From Paraphaeosphaeria minitans (lineage: Eukaryota > Ascomycota > Dothideomycetes > Pleosporales > Didymosphaeriaceae): a stretch of 64,000 nucleotides of DNA. The number at the start of each line of letters is the position of its first letter. Position 1 is the first letter of the stretch. The position numbers and the translations under genes were made by a program. This document shows positions 1 to 10,862 of this stretch, in pieces. The notes beneath the pieces are model-generated. The model did not search any database, was not told the DNA's origin, and saw nothing but the letters and a program-made list of their open reading frames with translations. The stretch is taken from assembly GCA_015832175.1 (NCBI GenBank), contig WJXW01000007.1, forward strand, positions 496,001 to 560,000, in the 5' to 3' direction.

Positions 1-1614
1 GTCGCATGGCCACCATTTGCAAGCGCCTCAAGGACCCGCTCGTCTACCTTGAGCAGGTCCGCCAGCATTTGGGCCGTCTCCCCGCGATCGACCCGAACAC
101 CCGCACGCTCGTCATTTGCGGATACCCCAATGTTGGTAAATCGTCCTTTTTGAAGGGTATCTCCCGGGCCGATGTGGACGTCCAGCCCTATGCCTTCACC
201 ACCAAGAGTCTTTTCGTGGGACACTTCGATTACAAGATGCTGCGCTTCCAGGCCATTGACACCCCCGGTATTCTTGACCACCCGCTCGAGGAGATGAACA
301 CGATTGAGCATCAGTCTATCTGTGCGATTGCTCACTTGCGTGCCGCCGTTCTTTACTTCATGGATTTGTCCGAACAGTGTGGTTACTCCGTATCTGCACA
401 AGTTTCGCTTTTCAACTCCATCAGGCCCTTGTTCGCCAACAAGCTGGTTTTCGTTGTTATCAACAAGATTGATGTCACCCGGCCAGAAGACTTGGACCCG
501 GAAAGCCAGGCTTTGATCCAAGGAATGCTCAAGTCGGGTGAGGTTGAGCTACTCCAGCTCTCCTGCACTACGACTGAGGGACTCATGGAAGTCCGCAACC
601 AGGCCTGCGACCGCCTGCTGGCCGCCCGTAACGCCGAGAAGCTCAAGGCAGGTACCAACAGCTCCGGCGAGCCTACTGGCCGACTTGGTGACCTCCTTCG
701 CCGCATCCACGTTGCCCAGCCGATGGGTGGAGTCACCCGTGAGACCACAATCCCCGACGCTGTCAAGAACAAGAAGAAGTACGACCCTGCTGATCCTAAC
801 CGAATTACCCTGGAACGCGACCTCGAAGAAGCGGATGGTGGTGCTGGTGTATACAATTTTAACATGCGGAAGAACTACATTCTTGAGAACCCAGAGTGGA
901 AGGAGGATAGGATACCCGAGGTTTACGATGGCAAGAACGTCTACGATTTCATCGATCCCGATATCGAGGCTAAGCTCGCAGCCTTGGAGGAGGAAGAGGA
1001 GAAGCTCGAAGCAGAGGGTTTCTACGAGTCCGATGACGATGTCGAAGATGCTGATGAGGCGGACATTCGATACAAGGCTGAGCTCATTCGTGAGAAGAGG
1101 CAGCTCATCCGCAACGAGGCGAAGATGCGCAAGAGTCTCAAGAACAGGGCCGTTATACCGCGCTCTGCCAAAGCTGTCAAGATGTCCAAGATGGAATCGC
1201 ATCTTGAAAGCCTCGGCTACGACACCTCCAAGGTTGCTGAGCGTGCCCGAAGCCAGAGCCGCGGTCGCAGCTTGGCTCGTGCCCGTTCAGAAGGTGTCGA
1301 CGGCGATGCTATGGATATTGATACCCCCAAGGCTGCTCTAGCACGCGCATTGAGCCGTGGTAGGAGCCAGAGCACCAACCGCAGGACAGATGGTGTCACA
1401 AACGAGGAGTCTCGTTCGAACGCTGAAAGACTGGCCAAGCTGTCGCAGAAGAAGATGAACAGAATGGCCAGACAAGGTGAAGCCGACAGGCACCAGACTG
1501 GTTCCTTGATCAAGCATTTGGTGAGTGAACCTACCTTATCCTACATATTGCATGACACTAACGCTCGCATAGGTTGCAGGCAAGCGTGGCAACGGAAAGA
1601 CGAACAAGCGGTAA
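1..1614 (+). CDS. NOG1: Nucleolar GTP-binding protein 1, 3' part (5' end outside window)
   Basis: GTPase of 60S ribosome assembly in the nucleolus. The frame is open to base 1, so the family's N-terminal domain (about 130-150 residues) lies upstream of the window. Visible are the G1 motif GYPNVGKSS (near 120-146), G3 DTPG (near 259), G4 NKID (462-473), then a charged NOG1 C-terminal region with acidic and SR/RA-rich stretches. The coding sequence is 1-1520 joined to 1573-1614. A 52-bp intron (GTGAGT..CATAG with a CTAAC branch site) was needed to reach the conserved GKRG..GKT basic tail. Without splicing the frame runs on to 1778 with unrelated residues. An acceptor six bases further on would also stay in frame, but the chosen one gives the family's usual spacing. 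About 519 residues are visible. The family identity is certain; the exact acceptor is likely. Confidence 0.95.
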
Positions 1615-2968
1615 AAGCATTCATTGGTTATGTTGTGTGCGAACTCGGGCGTTTATTGATGCAACGACTTTGTGGTGCATGGGCACTAGATCATTTAGTG
1701 GCGTTAAGGGTCATCTCTCTCGATACCAACTTCTGTCTGATCGGGGAAATGCCGCCCTTGCGGCGAATTTTCTCCTAGTCATTTACTCTACACAAGAATT
1801 TATCCCGACCATGAGGTTTACAGCCAGACTACCCGTTAATTTGCAAACCATAAATGCTTGCCGCATCTAGGCAGCTACTGACTGTGGCGAGTCGGGATCG
1901 TAATATCCCGGGGCTTTCCGCTCGCTTCAGATCCTTCACCTCGAGGCTCGCATTTCGTTCCACCGGTCCATCGGACCTCCAATACAGTTCGTGTCGCACA
2001 ACGACAGCAACCCCCCCAGAGATCGTACGACACGGTTCGATAAGATGACAAGTCGGGGGCGGTTCATGCGCTGGTGAATAATAGCCGTAGAGCTTGCCAG
2101 CTTGCGTATAGGGAGTATGGGCAGCTCGCGGTGTCTCTATACAGGCTTGATGTCAACGAGATCATTGGAAGAGGCAAGAAATGAGCGCGTGGCTGCCAGG
2201 GCTTGTTTCTCGCGAGTGCAAAAATAGGATCAATTGGAGCACGCCTCAAACCCGGGGGCGCCAAGATCAATTGGAACAATGGGCTAGACGATAATGCTCT
2301 ACGGGCCGATATGCTTCAGTTGCATTTATCATACAAGCCCCAGAGTAAACCCTATCGGGCGTGAGGCTTGTCGTTGCCGCCCTGCCCTAAATATGGCCCC
2401 CAATGCGCGCAGTATGATGCAGCATGTCGATGAGGCGGTCGATTGATGAGAGAACCAAGAGGTGTGGAGATGGGTAACGCTCTGTACGTATGCTGCTGAC
2501 GGTTTCATGCGGAGGCAAGCGAGAAGGGCGCACCACGTTGTTGAACCGCGATCCTTCAATTCGACACAGTGCTCACGGGGGGCCTGACTCTCATCCCCTG
2601 CCGTAGCCGCACCTCAGCCTTATTGGTCTTTGCGCAAACCACTCACACGGCACGGACACGCTGTTAACCCGGAGGCTAGGGAGACACTTGACTCGGAAAA
2701 AGCATGTATCAGCACTCCAGATGCAAAAATGTTGGTGTGTGCACTAAGCGCAGCGGCTTCTTGAGCTTGAGCCCACCCGTCGGACTTGGTCATAACCCTT
2801 GGTGATCCCTGACGCTCAGCGGCGTGTCACTGTCTCGCGTTCTGTGGTGTTGTTTGAGCGTTGTCCGTGTCCGTGACCGTGTTCGTGAAGCTTCACGACT
2901 ACACCGTCCGAGTTCTATTCATCTGCTTCCTATTGTGCGACCGTCGCAAGGCCTGGTAGGGTTGCGAT
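1615..2968. other. Intergenic, no gene seen
   Basis: Contains only short unsupported frames on both strands; none shows a recognisable motif or plausible splice sites. It holds the NOG1 3' UTR and the promoter of the PAN/Apple gene. I see no tRNA. Confidence 0.6.
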
Positions 2969-4531
2969 ATGTTCGGGGTTTCGACGAATGTGAGCCTGAC
3001 GGCGCTCCTGTTGGCGAGCAGGACGTTGGCGACACCTCGTAAGTTGCTGCGGTGTGCTGGTAGTATTTGGGAACGGACGACTGACATACTGCAGTTCTTG
3101 AGTCGTTCATCGGTCGCGACCTGTCGTTGATTTCTCGCGCTGATTCAAAATGCGTCACATCGTTCACATCTGGCAATGGTCTCAACTTCACAAACGTAAA
3201 GTGCAATCAGAACAATATGTACAATGGTGAGTCGCATTCTCACGCGCTACGACCTATCTGATAAGCTTTCAGATGCACTGGCTCCCTTTACAGTCGACAC
3301 CATGTCCGGGTGCATGGAGTACTGCTCGCGATTCTGGGGCAACGGGGAGGGTTGCTTCGGCGTCGTCTGGAGAGAAAGCGACAGCCAATGCTGGATGCGC
3401 AACTCGACAACCTCCAGACTCTCCAACAACAACACCATATATACCAGGACGCTCAACGACGAAGACGGCATCCATTCCGCTCTGGTCGACTTGAATCAAA
3501 TGAAGCCTCTCGACACCGACTGCCCCGCGGCCGACAAATCGCACCACGACCTCGATGGTTTCGACGGTATCTCCTACACAGTGCAGTGCAACAAGGATAT
3601 TGGCGGATCTTATGATACACACTGGTCCTACGAGTTCCACGACAACCCCTTCCAGGCATACTACCACGCAACCTCCCTCGAGGACTGCCTGAAGGACTGC
3701 GTAAACGAACACCCGCTCTGTCGCGGCGTAGTCTACATCCCTGGCCTGACGGGCGGATACGCGAACTGCTGGCCAAAGACGGGCTTCTCGTCTCCTCTCA
3801 GCGCGTCCAACACGCTCCTCAAGATCACGCACAGCGCGACCATCGACTCGATCAAGACCCCCGACACGACATGCAAGAACGACACGTACACGTCGACGCA
3901 AGACGACAGCAAGAACTTTGCCGTGCACTGCGGACAGACGAACCAGGGCACCAACATGACGATGGTGCAAGCGCAGAACTTCACAGCCTGCATGGAGGAG
4001 TGCGCAGGCAACAAGCAGGGCTGCGTCGGCGTCGTGTACGACTCCACACTTCAGGGCGGCTTTAACAACTGCTACCTCCAGAACACGAGCAGCATCTTCA
4101 ACGATGTCAGCAGCAGCATGTACGGGGTACTGACGGGCGCGAAACCCAAGGAGTCGGGCACTGGCTCCTCTGGCTCCAACTCCGACCACTCCTCCGGTAG
4201 CTCGAAAGCCTGGATCGCGGGCGCCGTCATAGGTCCCATCCTCGGCCTCGCCCTCATCGGCGCAGCCATCTTCTTCTGGCGGCGCCGCAGGGCGTCCGGC
4301 GCATCCGCCAACGTCTCCGAAGTCGGTGGCGGCGACGCAAAACATAATCCTTATGTGCACCAGAGCCCCGCGCCCGCGTACGCGCCTGTCCCGCAATACA
4401 GTCCGTTGGCGACGCCGAGTGAGCTCGGCAGCGGGACTGGGCACCAGATGGCTGAGATGGAGGCGCAGACGGCGAAGTACGCACACAGGGGGGGTTCGGA
4501 TGCGGGTGGGGTCGTGCATGAGCTGGGCTAG
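2969..4531 (+). CDS. PAN/Apple-like cysteine-rich secreted-side membrane protein
   Basis: Three exons, 2969-3038, 3095-3226 and 3273-4531, give 486 residues with closing phases. Exon 1 starts at an ATG encoding a clear signal peptide (MFGVSTNVSLTALLLASRTL), and both introns are short GT..AG introns. The ectodomain contains three Cys-rich modules with the fungal Apple/PAN pattern: SGCMEYC..GCFGVVW, EDCLKDC..CRGVVY, and TACMEEC..GCVGVVY, each closed by a Cys after an aromatic-rich strand. A Ser/Gly-rich stalk follows, then one membrane span (about residues 380-403), an RRRR stop-transfer sequence and a tail of about 80 residues rich in Pro and Tyr. By family analogy it may bind carbohydrate or protein at the cell surface; the ligand is unknown. 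Starting at 3224 instead would lose the signal peptide and the first cysteines. Confidence 0.82.
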
Positions 4532-5898
4532 ACCCATCTCCACCGAGCAGAAAGGATGAGTAAGAGGGGGAAGAAGTGTTTCTTTCTTTAGTTTCTTGAG
4601 CGAGGCTCGTGATCGCGTTGTGACGGATATTCGCTTTGGTGAGATGATTTGATTTTTTGTGTAAGATTTGGAACGATGGGAGGAAAGTGGTGGTGGTGGG
4701 AGGAGTGGAAGGAGGAGGAGGAAATGGGCTGACGCGACGCTTCGATATCCCCTTGCTGCATCTTCGGCTTCGATGATTTATTTACATCGATAATATACTT
4801 TACAACCACATCCCTGTTTCTCCCTCGATCTCAACTTGAAACGTGCCGCAGATCGTAGTCTTGGACATGTTCACCTCAAACTTGCTTTGGCCATACAAAG
4901 TAGTGTGATCTTGTTAGGACACCGCAGAAACCGAGGGCGAGGACGTTGATATAAGCTTGCAGGACGGACGGACGCATCCAGAGAAGCGGGGTTGCTGGCG
5001 TCAGCCTTGCTGGCTGGGGTGTTGCTGTGCCGCATGTGCGGGGGTACTACCTATTGGGGGGCTTGGCTCCTATGGATTACGACCTATCTGACTACCAGAT
5101 TCAAGAATACTGTACATGTTCTCACGAATACACAACCTGGTGGACATCCGCACAGCTGCTATGTGTAGACTGAATAGTTCAAAGTTGCCAACTCCCCTCA
5201 ATTTCTTCCAGCATGGTTACATAGAAGTCTAAGTCCAAGAACTGCTGTGTGGCCTCGATTCCTCTAAAATGAAATTCAAGGATGTCATCGCACACGGGGG
5301 AGCCCACGTGGGAGCCTAGCGATTTCGTTCCTAAGAAGCTTGGATAGTAAGCCCGGTACGTTGTACATGGTAGCGATAATCGGAATGATACGGTACCTCT
5401 TCCTGGTGTGATGCCGCTTTTTCCAGAAGGTACATCGCCGATTTCGTGTCCTCCACCATGCCAGGGGTTGAAGATACTTGGGGACTCGGGGCGTTGATAA
5501 GAACTCTTCGTCCGTTCTCGGGAGAATCAGCCAAGTGGCACCGATATTTATAAATCACGCAGACTCCAGAGTACGTGCTTCCGAACCTAAAACAGAGCCA
5601 TTGAAATAACTTGAGCGACTGGCTAGGACCGACGTCTCGAAGCCATCGGACGCTCGAATAATAAAGATTGGTCAGTCCTTACTGGAACTACCCATACAAA
5701 TACGCCGTTTGCGAGGTTGTTGATTCGATCGCACAAATTCGTTATCTACATACGATCCAGTGTTTTTTTTTCCGAGAGAAGGGTCTCGTGTGTATATTTT
5801 CTTACATCGATACGGTTGCCCTATTGTACATCGATTGACTGATAAGAATCGAAGAGCAGAGCATCGTTCCGACAGCTGTAACATACAATAAGCTGTCG
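4532..5898. other. Intergenic, no gene supported
   Basis: The 3' flank of the PAN/Apple gene, then mixed sequence. A minus-strand frame at 5331-5558 (75 codons) has no recognisable domain or partner exon, and I do not call it. Confidence 0.5.
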
Positions 5899-6588
5899 CT
5901 AAAGAGTGACCGAGGCACTCGCGTATCGGTTGAGCCGTCGGAAGGTCGTCAACTCTTGCTCCATGTTAACCTCAATACACTCGCCCAATGCGTCGAGGAA
6001 GATGCTGGTATTTGCGATTTCTGATACCTCCTGATCAGAGGCAATGAGCAGTCGCATAAGTTCTGCAAAGTCATACAGTATGTTTGGGGCCTTCCCCTCG
6101 GGGTCGAACTGATTGCACCGGGTTTTGAAAAGCTGGCAAAATGACGATCGTGTTGAAACTTTGGATGTCCTTTCAAATTCGGAACCGTCGCTCCGAAAAA
6201 AAGCGTCTCAAAGTTATGATGATGAATAGAATGTCATTTCAGTTGTACAATCTATAATATTTTATTTACCAACACCCGGAGCACCCCGAACCCACAGGAC
6301 TTCTGAAGTACCAGAATCCCATTGAACATACTAATTGTCTTCAAGAATTCAAGAACATGTTCCCAACGTTGGGCTCGCAAGTTTTCGCATTTCAGATTCG
6401 CCCTGTCAAAGCGTGACTGCAAGCATCTTAGCACCATGCTTTGAGGTAGTGGGTTATTATAGACATGGTTTCCAATGAGTACGTTTGCTTCTCCTTCGGC
6501 GCGCAATGCGTGACATAAATGATGAAAACACTCCGATATTCCGATACAGTCTGAGGCCCAAAAGAGGTTGGTATCGAAAGATAGGCTA
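5899..6588 (-). pseudogene. Two-exon hypothetical coding remnant (minus strand)
   Basis: Two adjacent minus-strand stretches look protein coding. The upstream one, about 6588-6260, reads through a balanced sequence including SFDTNLFWASDC, GNHVYNNPLP and CGFGVLRVLV. The downstream one, about 6198-5899, reads GKAPNILYDFAELMRLLIA, LGECIEVNMEQELTTFRRL and then a TAG. An intron with donor GTAAAT or GTGGGT and acceptor near 6199 could join them. With GTAAAT the phases do not match; with GTGGGT (near 6305) they do, at the cost of the GFGVLRV segment. No upstream exon or start codon was found before the in-frame stop at 6591-6593. I do not recognise the family. It could be a broken gene, a gene with an undetected first exon, or a sequencing-affected gene. 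Confidence 0.4.
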
Positions 6589-6590
6589 AT

Positions 6591-8150
6591 TTAAGGACGT
6601 AAAGATTCCATTAAGGCCCTGCCATGTGGTCTCCTGCAAACCCCTGATCTATTTCAGCCCGTGTTTTGATGTGTGCGGCTGAAAAGCGAAGCGGCGCGAC
6701 CATGGTTGCTTCTTTTTTATTAATTGCTTTTGATTGAGCTATTTTCGCCGGAGGGGCGAGGTATTGTCTGTAATCGAACCGATTACCTCAAGTAGTCCAA
6801 TGCGAAAACGCACAGCCTCGTAGCCACGCGTGCGTACATGCAGCAAGATTGTGTCGCACGTGGAAGAAGCTCGAAAGCCGCATGTAACTTAGCCTACCAA
6901 CCGTACCTCGAGACAAGAAACGGACTGCATGCTTTGAGTGGTTTCCCAGACTACCTGTGGTCGGCGCCTGCACCGCCTACCCGGGGCGAAATATTCATAG
7001 GTATAGGTAGGTACCCGATGCCCTTCTTTCTGGAGACGAGAACCATAATTCTAGGTAGGTCCTTTATTCCCATCCTGACCCTGGCCGAGGTTGCCTCTAC
7101 CATTCTAGTTGGCTTGCCAAATCTATTCCTATCCTGCGTTGGAAGATTCGAATTTTGGGCTGTGGAGACGAAGTGAGGTACCGATATGGGGCAAGTCGAC
7201 CAGATCAGGGGAGCGAGTAGGTATTCCGGATCCAAGGTTCGCGGCTTCGGCAATGCGCACACATATGCCGGTGACACCTACCATGGTGACACGGGAAAAA
7301 TAAGCCTATTTTCAAACCTTTCGGTGCTCACAAAATGCATGAATTTCAGTGCTGAAACCATGTCAATCTTTTTGGCGATGCCCACCCCGGATTTAACGTG
7401 AATGGAACTGACTCCTACCTACCTGGAAACATAACATCGAACTCATGTTTTTTTCATATAACTATTGGGGTCGCATCTGTCCTACCCAGAATTTTTTTTT
7501 CTCAGAGTCAAGGTGATTGTGATTTCTACTCTCACGAACAAAGGGACAGGGTGGATTGATCGAGGTGGGGCTACGGTGGCGTGGCCGGGCATATTTCCCA
7601 TATCGTCGGTCCAATGCCTGTCTTCTCTTTGGAACCTCTCCTACAGCCATAGCGTAGATATCCGTACACAAAAGTCGTCGCTAAGCCTGGCGTAGCTTGT
7701 AATAGCGCTGTGTTTCGAAAAACCCTACCTCCTTGTGCGGGTAATAAGTTGCGGCGTGCTTCTGGTGCGTGGGAATCAGGGCAAGTCAACAAAGTCCTCT
7801 CAATACGTTGCGACATGTCACTCCAAAGCAGCATGGTTATAATTTCAATGGATTCTGTCCATCTGTCATTATCTCACAGCTCATGGTCTTACATGCCGAT
7901 TCAAAAGCACTCCGTCAAACTCGCCCATCCGATGCTTCCCTGGCCCAGAACGCGGGATATCGCACACGCGCACGCCCTTTCTAGACGCCATTCTAATTTA
8001 CAATGCGGAGCGGCCCGCAAGAGTGGTGAGCGAGAAGCAATAAAAGGTGGTAGATGCAGTAAAGTTGGAAGAGTTTTGAAGGGAAGAACGCCGGGAGCCC
8101 CGCGGCTGTTATACACACTGATTTTGTCGCGTGAAGGAGGCGGGACGGGT
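6591..8150. other. Intergenic, no gene supported
   Basis: Contains several TAGGTAGGTACC-like motifs (6998-7060) and many short overlapping frames. A 169-codon plus-strand frame at 7710-8219 overlaps the TIM23 3' end and has no domain, so it is not called. Confidence 0.5.
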
Positions 8151-8911
8151 CTATTCGCTCTCGAAATAGACCTTGCGGAAGAGCTGCACGTCGTTAGTCC
8201 AGTCCTTGAGGGTGATTGAGAATTCAGCTTACGGCCCACGAACCCGCCACACTGGCCACGATGCCCGAGCTAATGGCCATCGGCCTCACACCCCGTGTGC
8301 TCTTGAAAATGGCACCGCTCAACGCTCCCGCGAGGACGCTGTTCGTCGTGTCGTGCTTCCCCCTGTAGTATCCAATTGTGCTGTTGACGCCGTTGTACAC
8401 CATGGCAACCACACCCGCCGAGTTGCCGAGGAACGGTCCCCGGCGCGTGACTGCGTTCAGCACGCCGTTGATCCGTAACCGCGGCGGCATGGACGCGGGG
8501 TTCTTCTGCAGGCCCTCGGCCAGACCCCACGCGCCGCCGGCAGTCAGAGCGGAGAGATATGAGATTCCGGTTCCGTAGCACAGGTCATCAGACCAGCCGC
8601 GGGAGGGAAGCGCGGATTGTGAGCCGGGGAGATCAGAGAGGACTGAGTCTTCGAGCTGAAGGTAGTCGAGGGTATCTTGGTTGAGGCCGGCGAGCGGATG
8701 CAGTTGTGTGGGGTCGAGGATGAAGTCTGAGGGTTGTTGTATGGCTGTGGATGGGTCGAAGGGTGCCGGGGTAAAGTTATCGTGCGGTTCCGGCGCGGGC
8801 GTCGCCGTCTGTGTTGAGTCCGACTTGCGCCCGGTGAATGTGTCCCAGCTGGATCAGGCTATTAGCATGACACGTGAATATGGCGATGTGGTTGGAGGCG
8901 TACATGGCCAT
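8151..8911 (-). CDS. TIM23: Mitochondrial inner-membrane import channel subunit Tim23
   Basis: Channel-forming subunit of the presequence translocase of the inner mitochondrial membrane. Three minus-strand exons, 8911-8904, 8848-8233 and 8183-8151, encode 218 residues with closing phases. The first coding exon is only 8 bases (ATG GCC AT) and completes MAIWDTFTGRKS after a 55-bp intron with a GCTAAT branch site. A second 49-bp intron (GTAAGC..GACTAAC..GTGCAG) replaces an early stop with a LFRKVYFESE tail. The N-terminal intermembrane-space half is acidic and Pro-rich. The C-terminal half has the Tim17/22/23 membrane-domain pattern: GTGISYLSAL, TRRGPFLGNSAG, then YRGKHD and the Ala/Gly-rich final spans. 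It is divergent from URA5, with 338 bp between the start codons. Confidence 0.92.
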
Positions 8912-9249
8912 GATGGCTGTGTGGTGGTGGTGGTTGTGCGGAAGGCGCGAGGCAGGTCAGCTCTCGGAGGCAGGCGCGATGGTTCCCAAACGCCCAGAAT
9001 GCGAGAAGAAACACAATGCAGCGGGGAAAGATGGCTTGGGGCTCGTCCGGATGATGCGCTTGGGATGGCGGCTCGTCGGGGCAGGCGTGAGAGTCGCGAT
9101 AAAAGTTTCTGGCCAGGAGTGACGGCTAGAAGGCGCTCGGGCCACCTGCTTCCTCGCCTGGCTTCTTGCTTCCTCGTTCCGAACTCGGAAAAGAAATCCT
9201 CACGTTCCGCAGCAACCAATATTCACGACCAATCCAACACGCACAAACA
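8912..9249. promoter_or_regulatory. Shared divergent promoter region of TIM23 and URA5
   Basis: 338 bp between the two start codons, so both promoters and 5' leaders must lie here. No clear TATA box was seen. An inference from layout only. Confidence 0.5.
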
Positions 9250-9951
9250 ATGTCGCTCCCCGAGTACAAGCAAGCCTTCCTCAAGGACTGCGTCGAGGCA
9301 GGCGCCCTCAAGTTCGGCACCTTCACCCTCAAGAGCAAGCGCATCTCGCCCTACTTCTTCAACGCGGGCCTGTTCCACCGCGCCGATCTGCTGCGCTCCA
9401 TCTCCTCGGCGTATGCCCACACGCTGGCCGCGCACTCGACCTCAGACCCGTCCTTCCAGTTCGATGTCCTCTTTGGCCCGGCCTACAAGGGTATTCCTCT
9501 GGCCGCTGCCGCTGTCGACAAGCTCGCCGACGTGGACGTCTCCAAGTACGGCAAGAAGAGCTACAGCTTCAACCGCAAGGAAGCCAAGGACCATGGTGAG
9601 GGAGGTAACATTGTCGGTGCCTCGCTCAAGGGCCAGAAGATTGTCATTGTAGACGACGTCATCACCGCTGGCACCGCCATCCGCGAGGCTATCGACATCA
9701 TCAAGAGGGAAGGCGGCGAGCTTGTCGGCATCATTGTTGCGTTTGATCGCCTGGAGAAGACGCCGAGTGCGACCGACGACGATGGCCAGCCCAGGCCGAG
9801 CGCCATTGGCGAGGTCAGGAAGCAGTACGACATCCCCGTGCTGGCCATCCTGACGCTCGACGACGTGGTCGAGTACCTGCGGGGCTTGGGCAGCGCCGAG
9901 GACCTGAAGCGGCTGGATGAATACAGGAACAAGTACAGGGCGAGCGACTAG
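9250..9951 (+). CDS. URA5: Orotate phosphoribosyltransferase
   Basis: Converts orotate plus PRPP to orotidine monophosphate in de novo pyrimidine synthesis. A single exon of 233 residues, the usual length for fungal OPRTases. The start [11 protein letters not shown] was chosen over the upstream in-frame extension because it is the first ATG and matches the family N-terminus. Visible motifs are [14 protein letters not shown] (substrate loop), [10 protein letters not shown], the [15 protein letters not shown] flexible catalytic loop, and the PRPP-binding signature [13 protein letters not shown]. All expected key residues are present, with nothing unusual. Confidence 0.97.
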   Translation: MSLPEYKQAFLKDCVEAGALKFGTFTLKSKRISPYFFNAGLFHRADLLRSISSAYAHTLAAHSTSDPSFQFDVLFGPAYKGIPLAAAAVDKLADVDVSKYGKKSYSFNRKEAKDHGEGGNIVGASLKGQKIVIVDDVITAGTAIREAIDIIKREGGELVGIIVAFDRLEKTPSATDDDGQPRPSAIGEVRKQYDIPVLAILTLDDVVEYLRGLGSAEDLKRLDEYRNKYRASD

Positions 9952-10524
9952 ACGGTGGCATGGTAACGACTTCACGATGTTCGACGATGGATAGAGCGGG
10001 GTGTTGACTCTAGATGGGATCTTGCAGGGCAGGACTGGGCCGGGGAAAAGGAAGGCTGCACAATGGAGCCAAAATTCTGTACTTGAACTTACTTCCGGAA
10101 CAAGACAGCCTCTGAGCTGTTGAATTGTCGGTTGTACGCTGGCTGAATCAACCGCCACATGGTGTCCCATAGCGAACCGTGATGTGACGACTCAATACTG
10201 TTTCGAACATGCCGGTCCGAGCAGTGAGTATCTAAGACTACCTAGGTACCATGATGTACTTCCCGCCGTAGTGTGGTCGCGATGGGGCCAGGGCCGGCAA
10301 CAGTTGCCGAGCGGGCGGGAACCCCCTAGACTAGTCAGTAAAGTGGTTTCCATCTAAACGGCGGCATGCTAGTCTAATGCTCCCTGGCATGCGAAATGCA
10401 ACACAGTCTCTGCCAGGCCCAGCGTCGCCGCATATCGTAAAGTACCCCATGATTATTGACTAACGATCCGCTCAAGACGCCCATAGAGTCATGCTCCTGC
10501 CTCGTCTGGCACTGACTGCCCAGC

Positions 10525-10554
10525 CCTGCGCCTGCGCCTGCGCCTGCGCCTGCG
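10525..10554. repeat. CCTGCG hexanucleotide tandem repeat (5 units)
   Basis: Five CCTGCG units followed by degenerate CCCGCA/CCCACG copies, about 310 bp upstream of the mannosidase ATG. Confidence 0.85.
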
Positions 10555-10808
10555 CCCGCACCCACGCCCGCGCCCGCTGCTGTGTTTGTCCATCTTGGCA
10601 GCTTAGACGAACGGTCGCACTCCCGACGTCCATGTGTCCTCTTCCGCTCCTGATCCTGTCCTGATTGACCTGTGCGTCTACTTGTGTTTGCAGCTTCTAT
10701 GACACATCTGGCCTCTGCTGGCGTTGTGTATCCCACTGGTCGGCTTCGTTTCGAGCAACGACGGACGTGAAGCTCCTAGCAACTGTGCATAGGAACTTCT
10801 CCACGTCG

Positions 10809-10851
10809 AATTCTCCTTCTCCTTCTCCTTCTCCTCCTCCTTCTTCTTTGT
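10809..10851. promoter_or_regulatory. Pyrimidine tract (CTTCTC repeats) before the mannosidase start
   Basis: Near-uninterrupted CT-rich tract ending about 12 bp before the start codon. Such tracts are common in fungal core promoters and leaders; the role here is inferred. Confidence 0.45.
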
Positions 10852-10862
10852 CCCTTGCGTCT

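Larger units (their letters stand above)
9952..10862. other. Intergenic, with simple repeats
   Basis: The URA5 3' flank and mannosidase 5' region. It contains TACCTAGGTACC (10239-10250), a CCTGCG hexanucleotide array and a long pyrimidine tract just before the mannosidase start. No gene seen. Confidence 0.6.

Noticed and set aside
1574..1870. 98-codon frame after NOG1
   Set aside because: Begins inside NOG1 exon 2 in another frame; no motif.
3269..4543. 424-codon minus-strand frame
   Set aside because: Opposite strand of the PAN/Apple gene; composition is a mirror of its codon bias.
7710..8219. 169-codon plus-strand frame
   Set aside because: No domain, overlaps the TIM23 last exon, unbiased codon use.
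8681..9652. 323-codon plus-strand frame across the TIM23 5' part and URA5
   Set aside because: Starts at TTG, runs antisense to TIM23 and out of frame through URA5; Arg/Ser-rich composition typical of a shadow.
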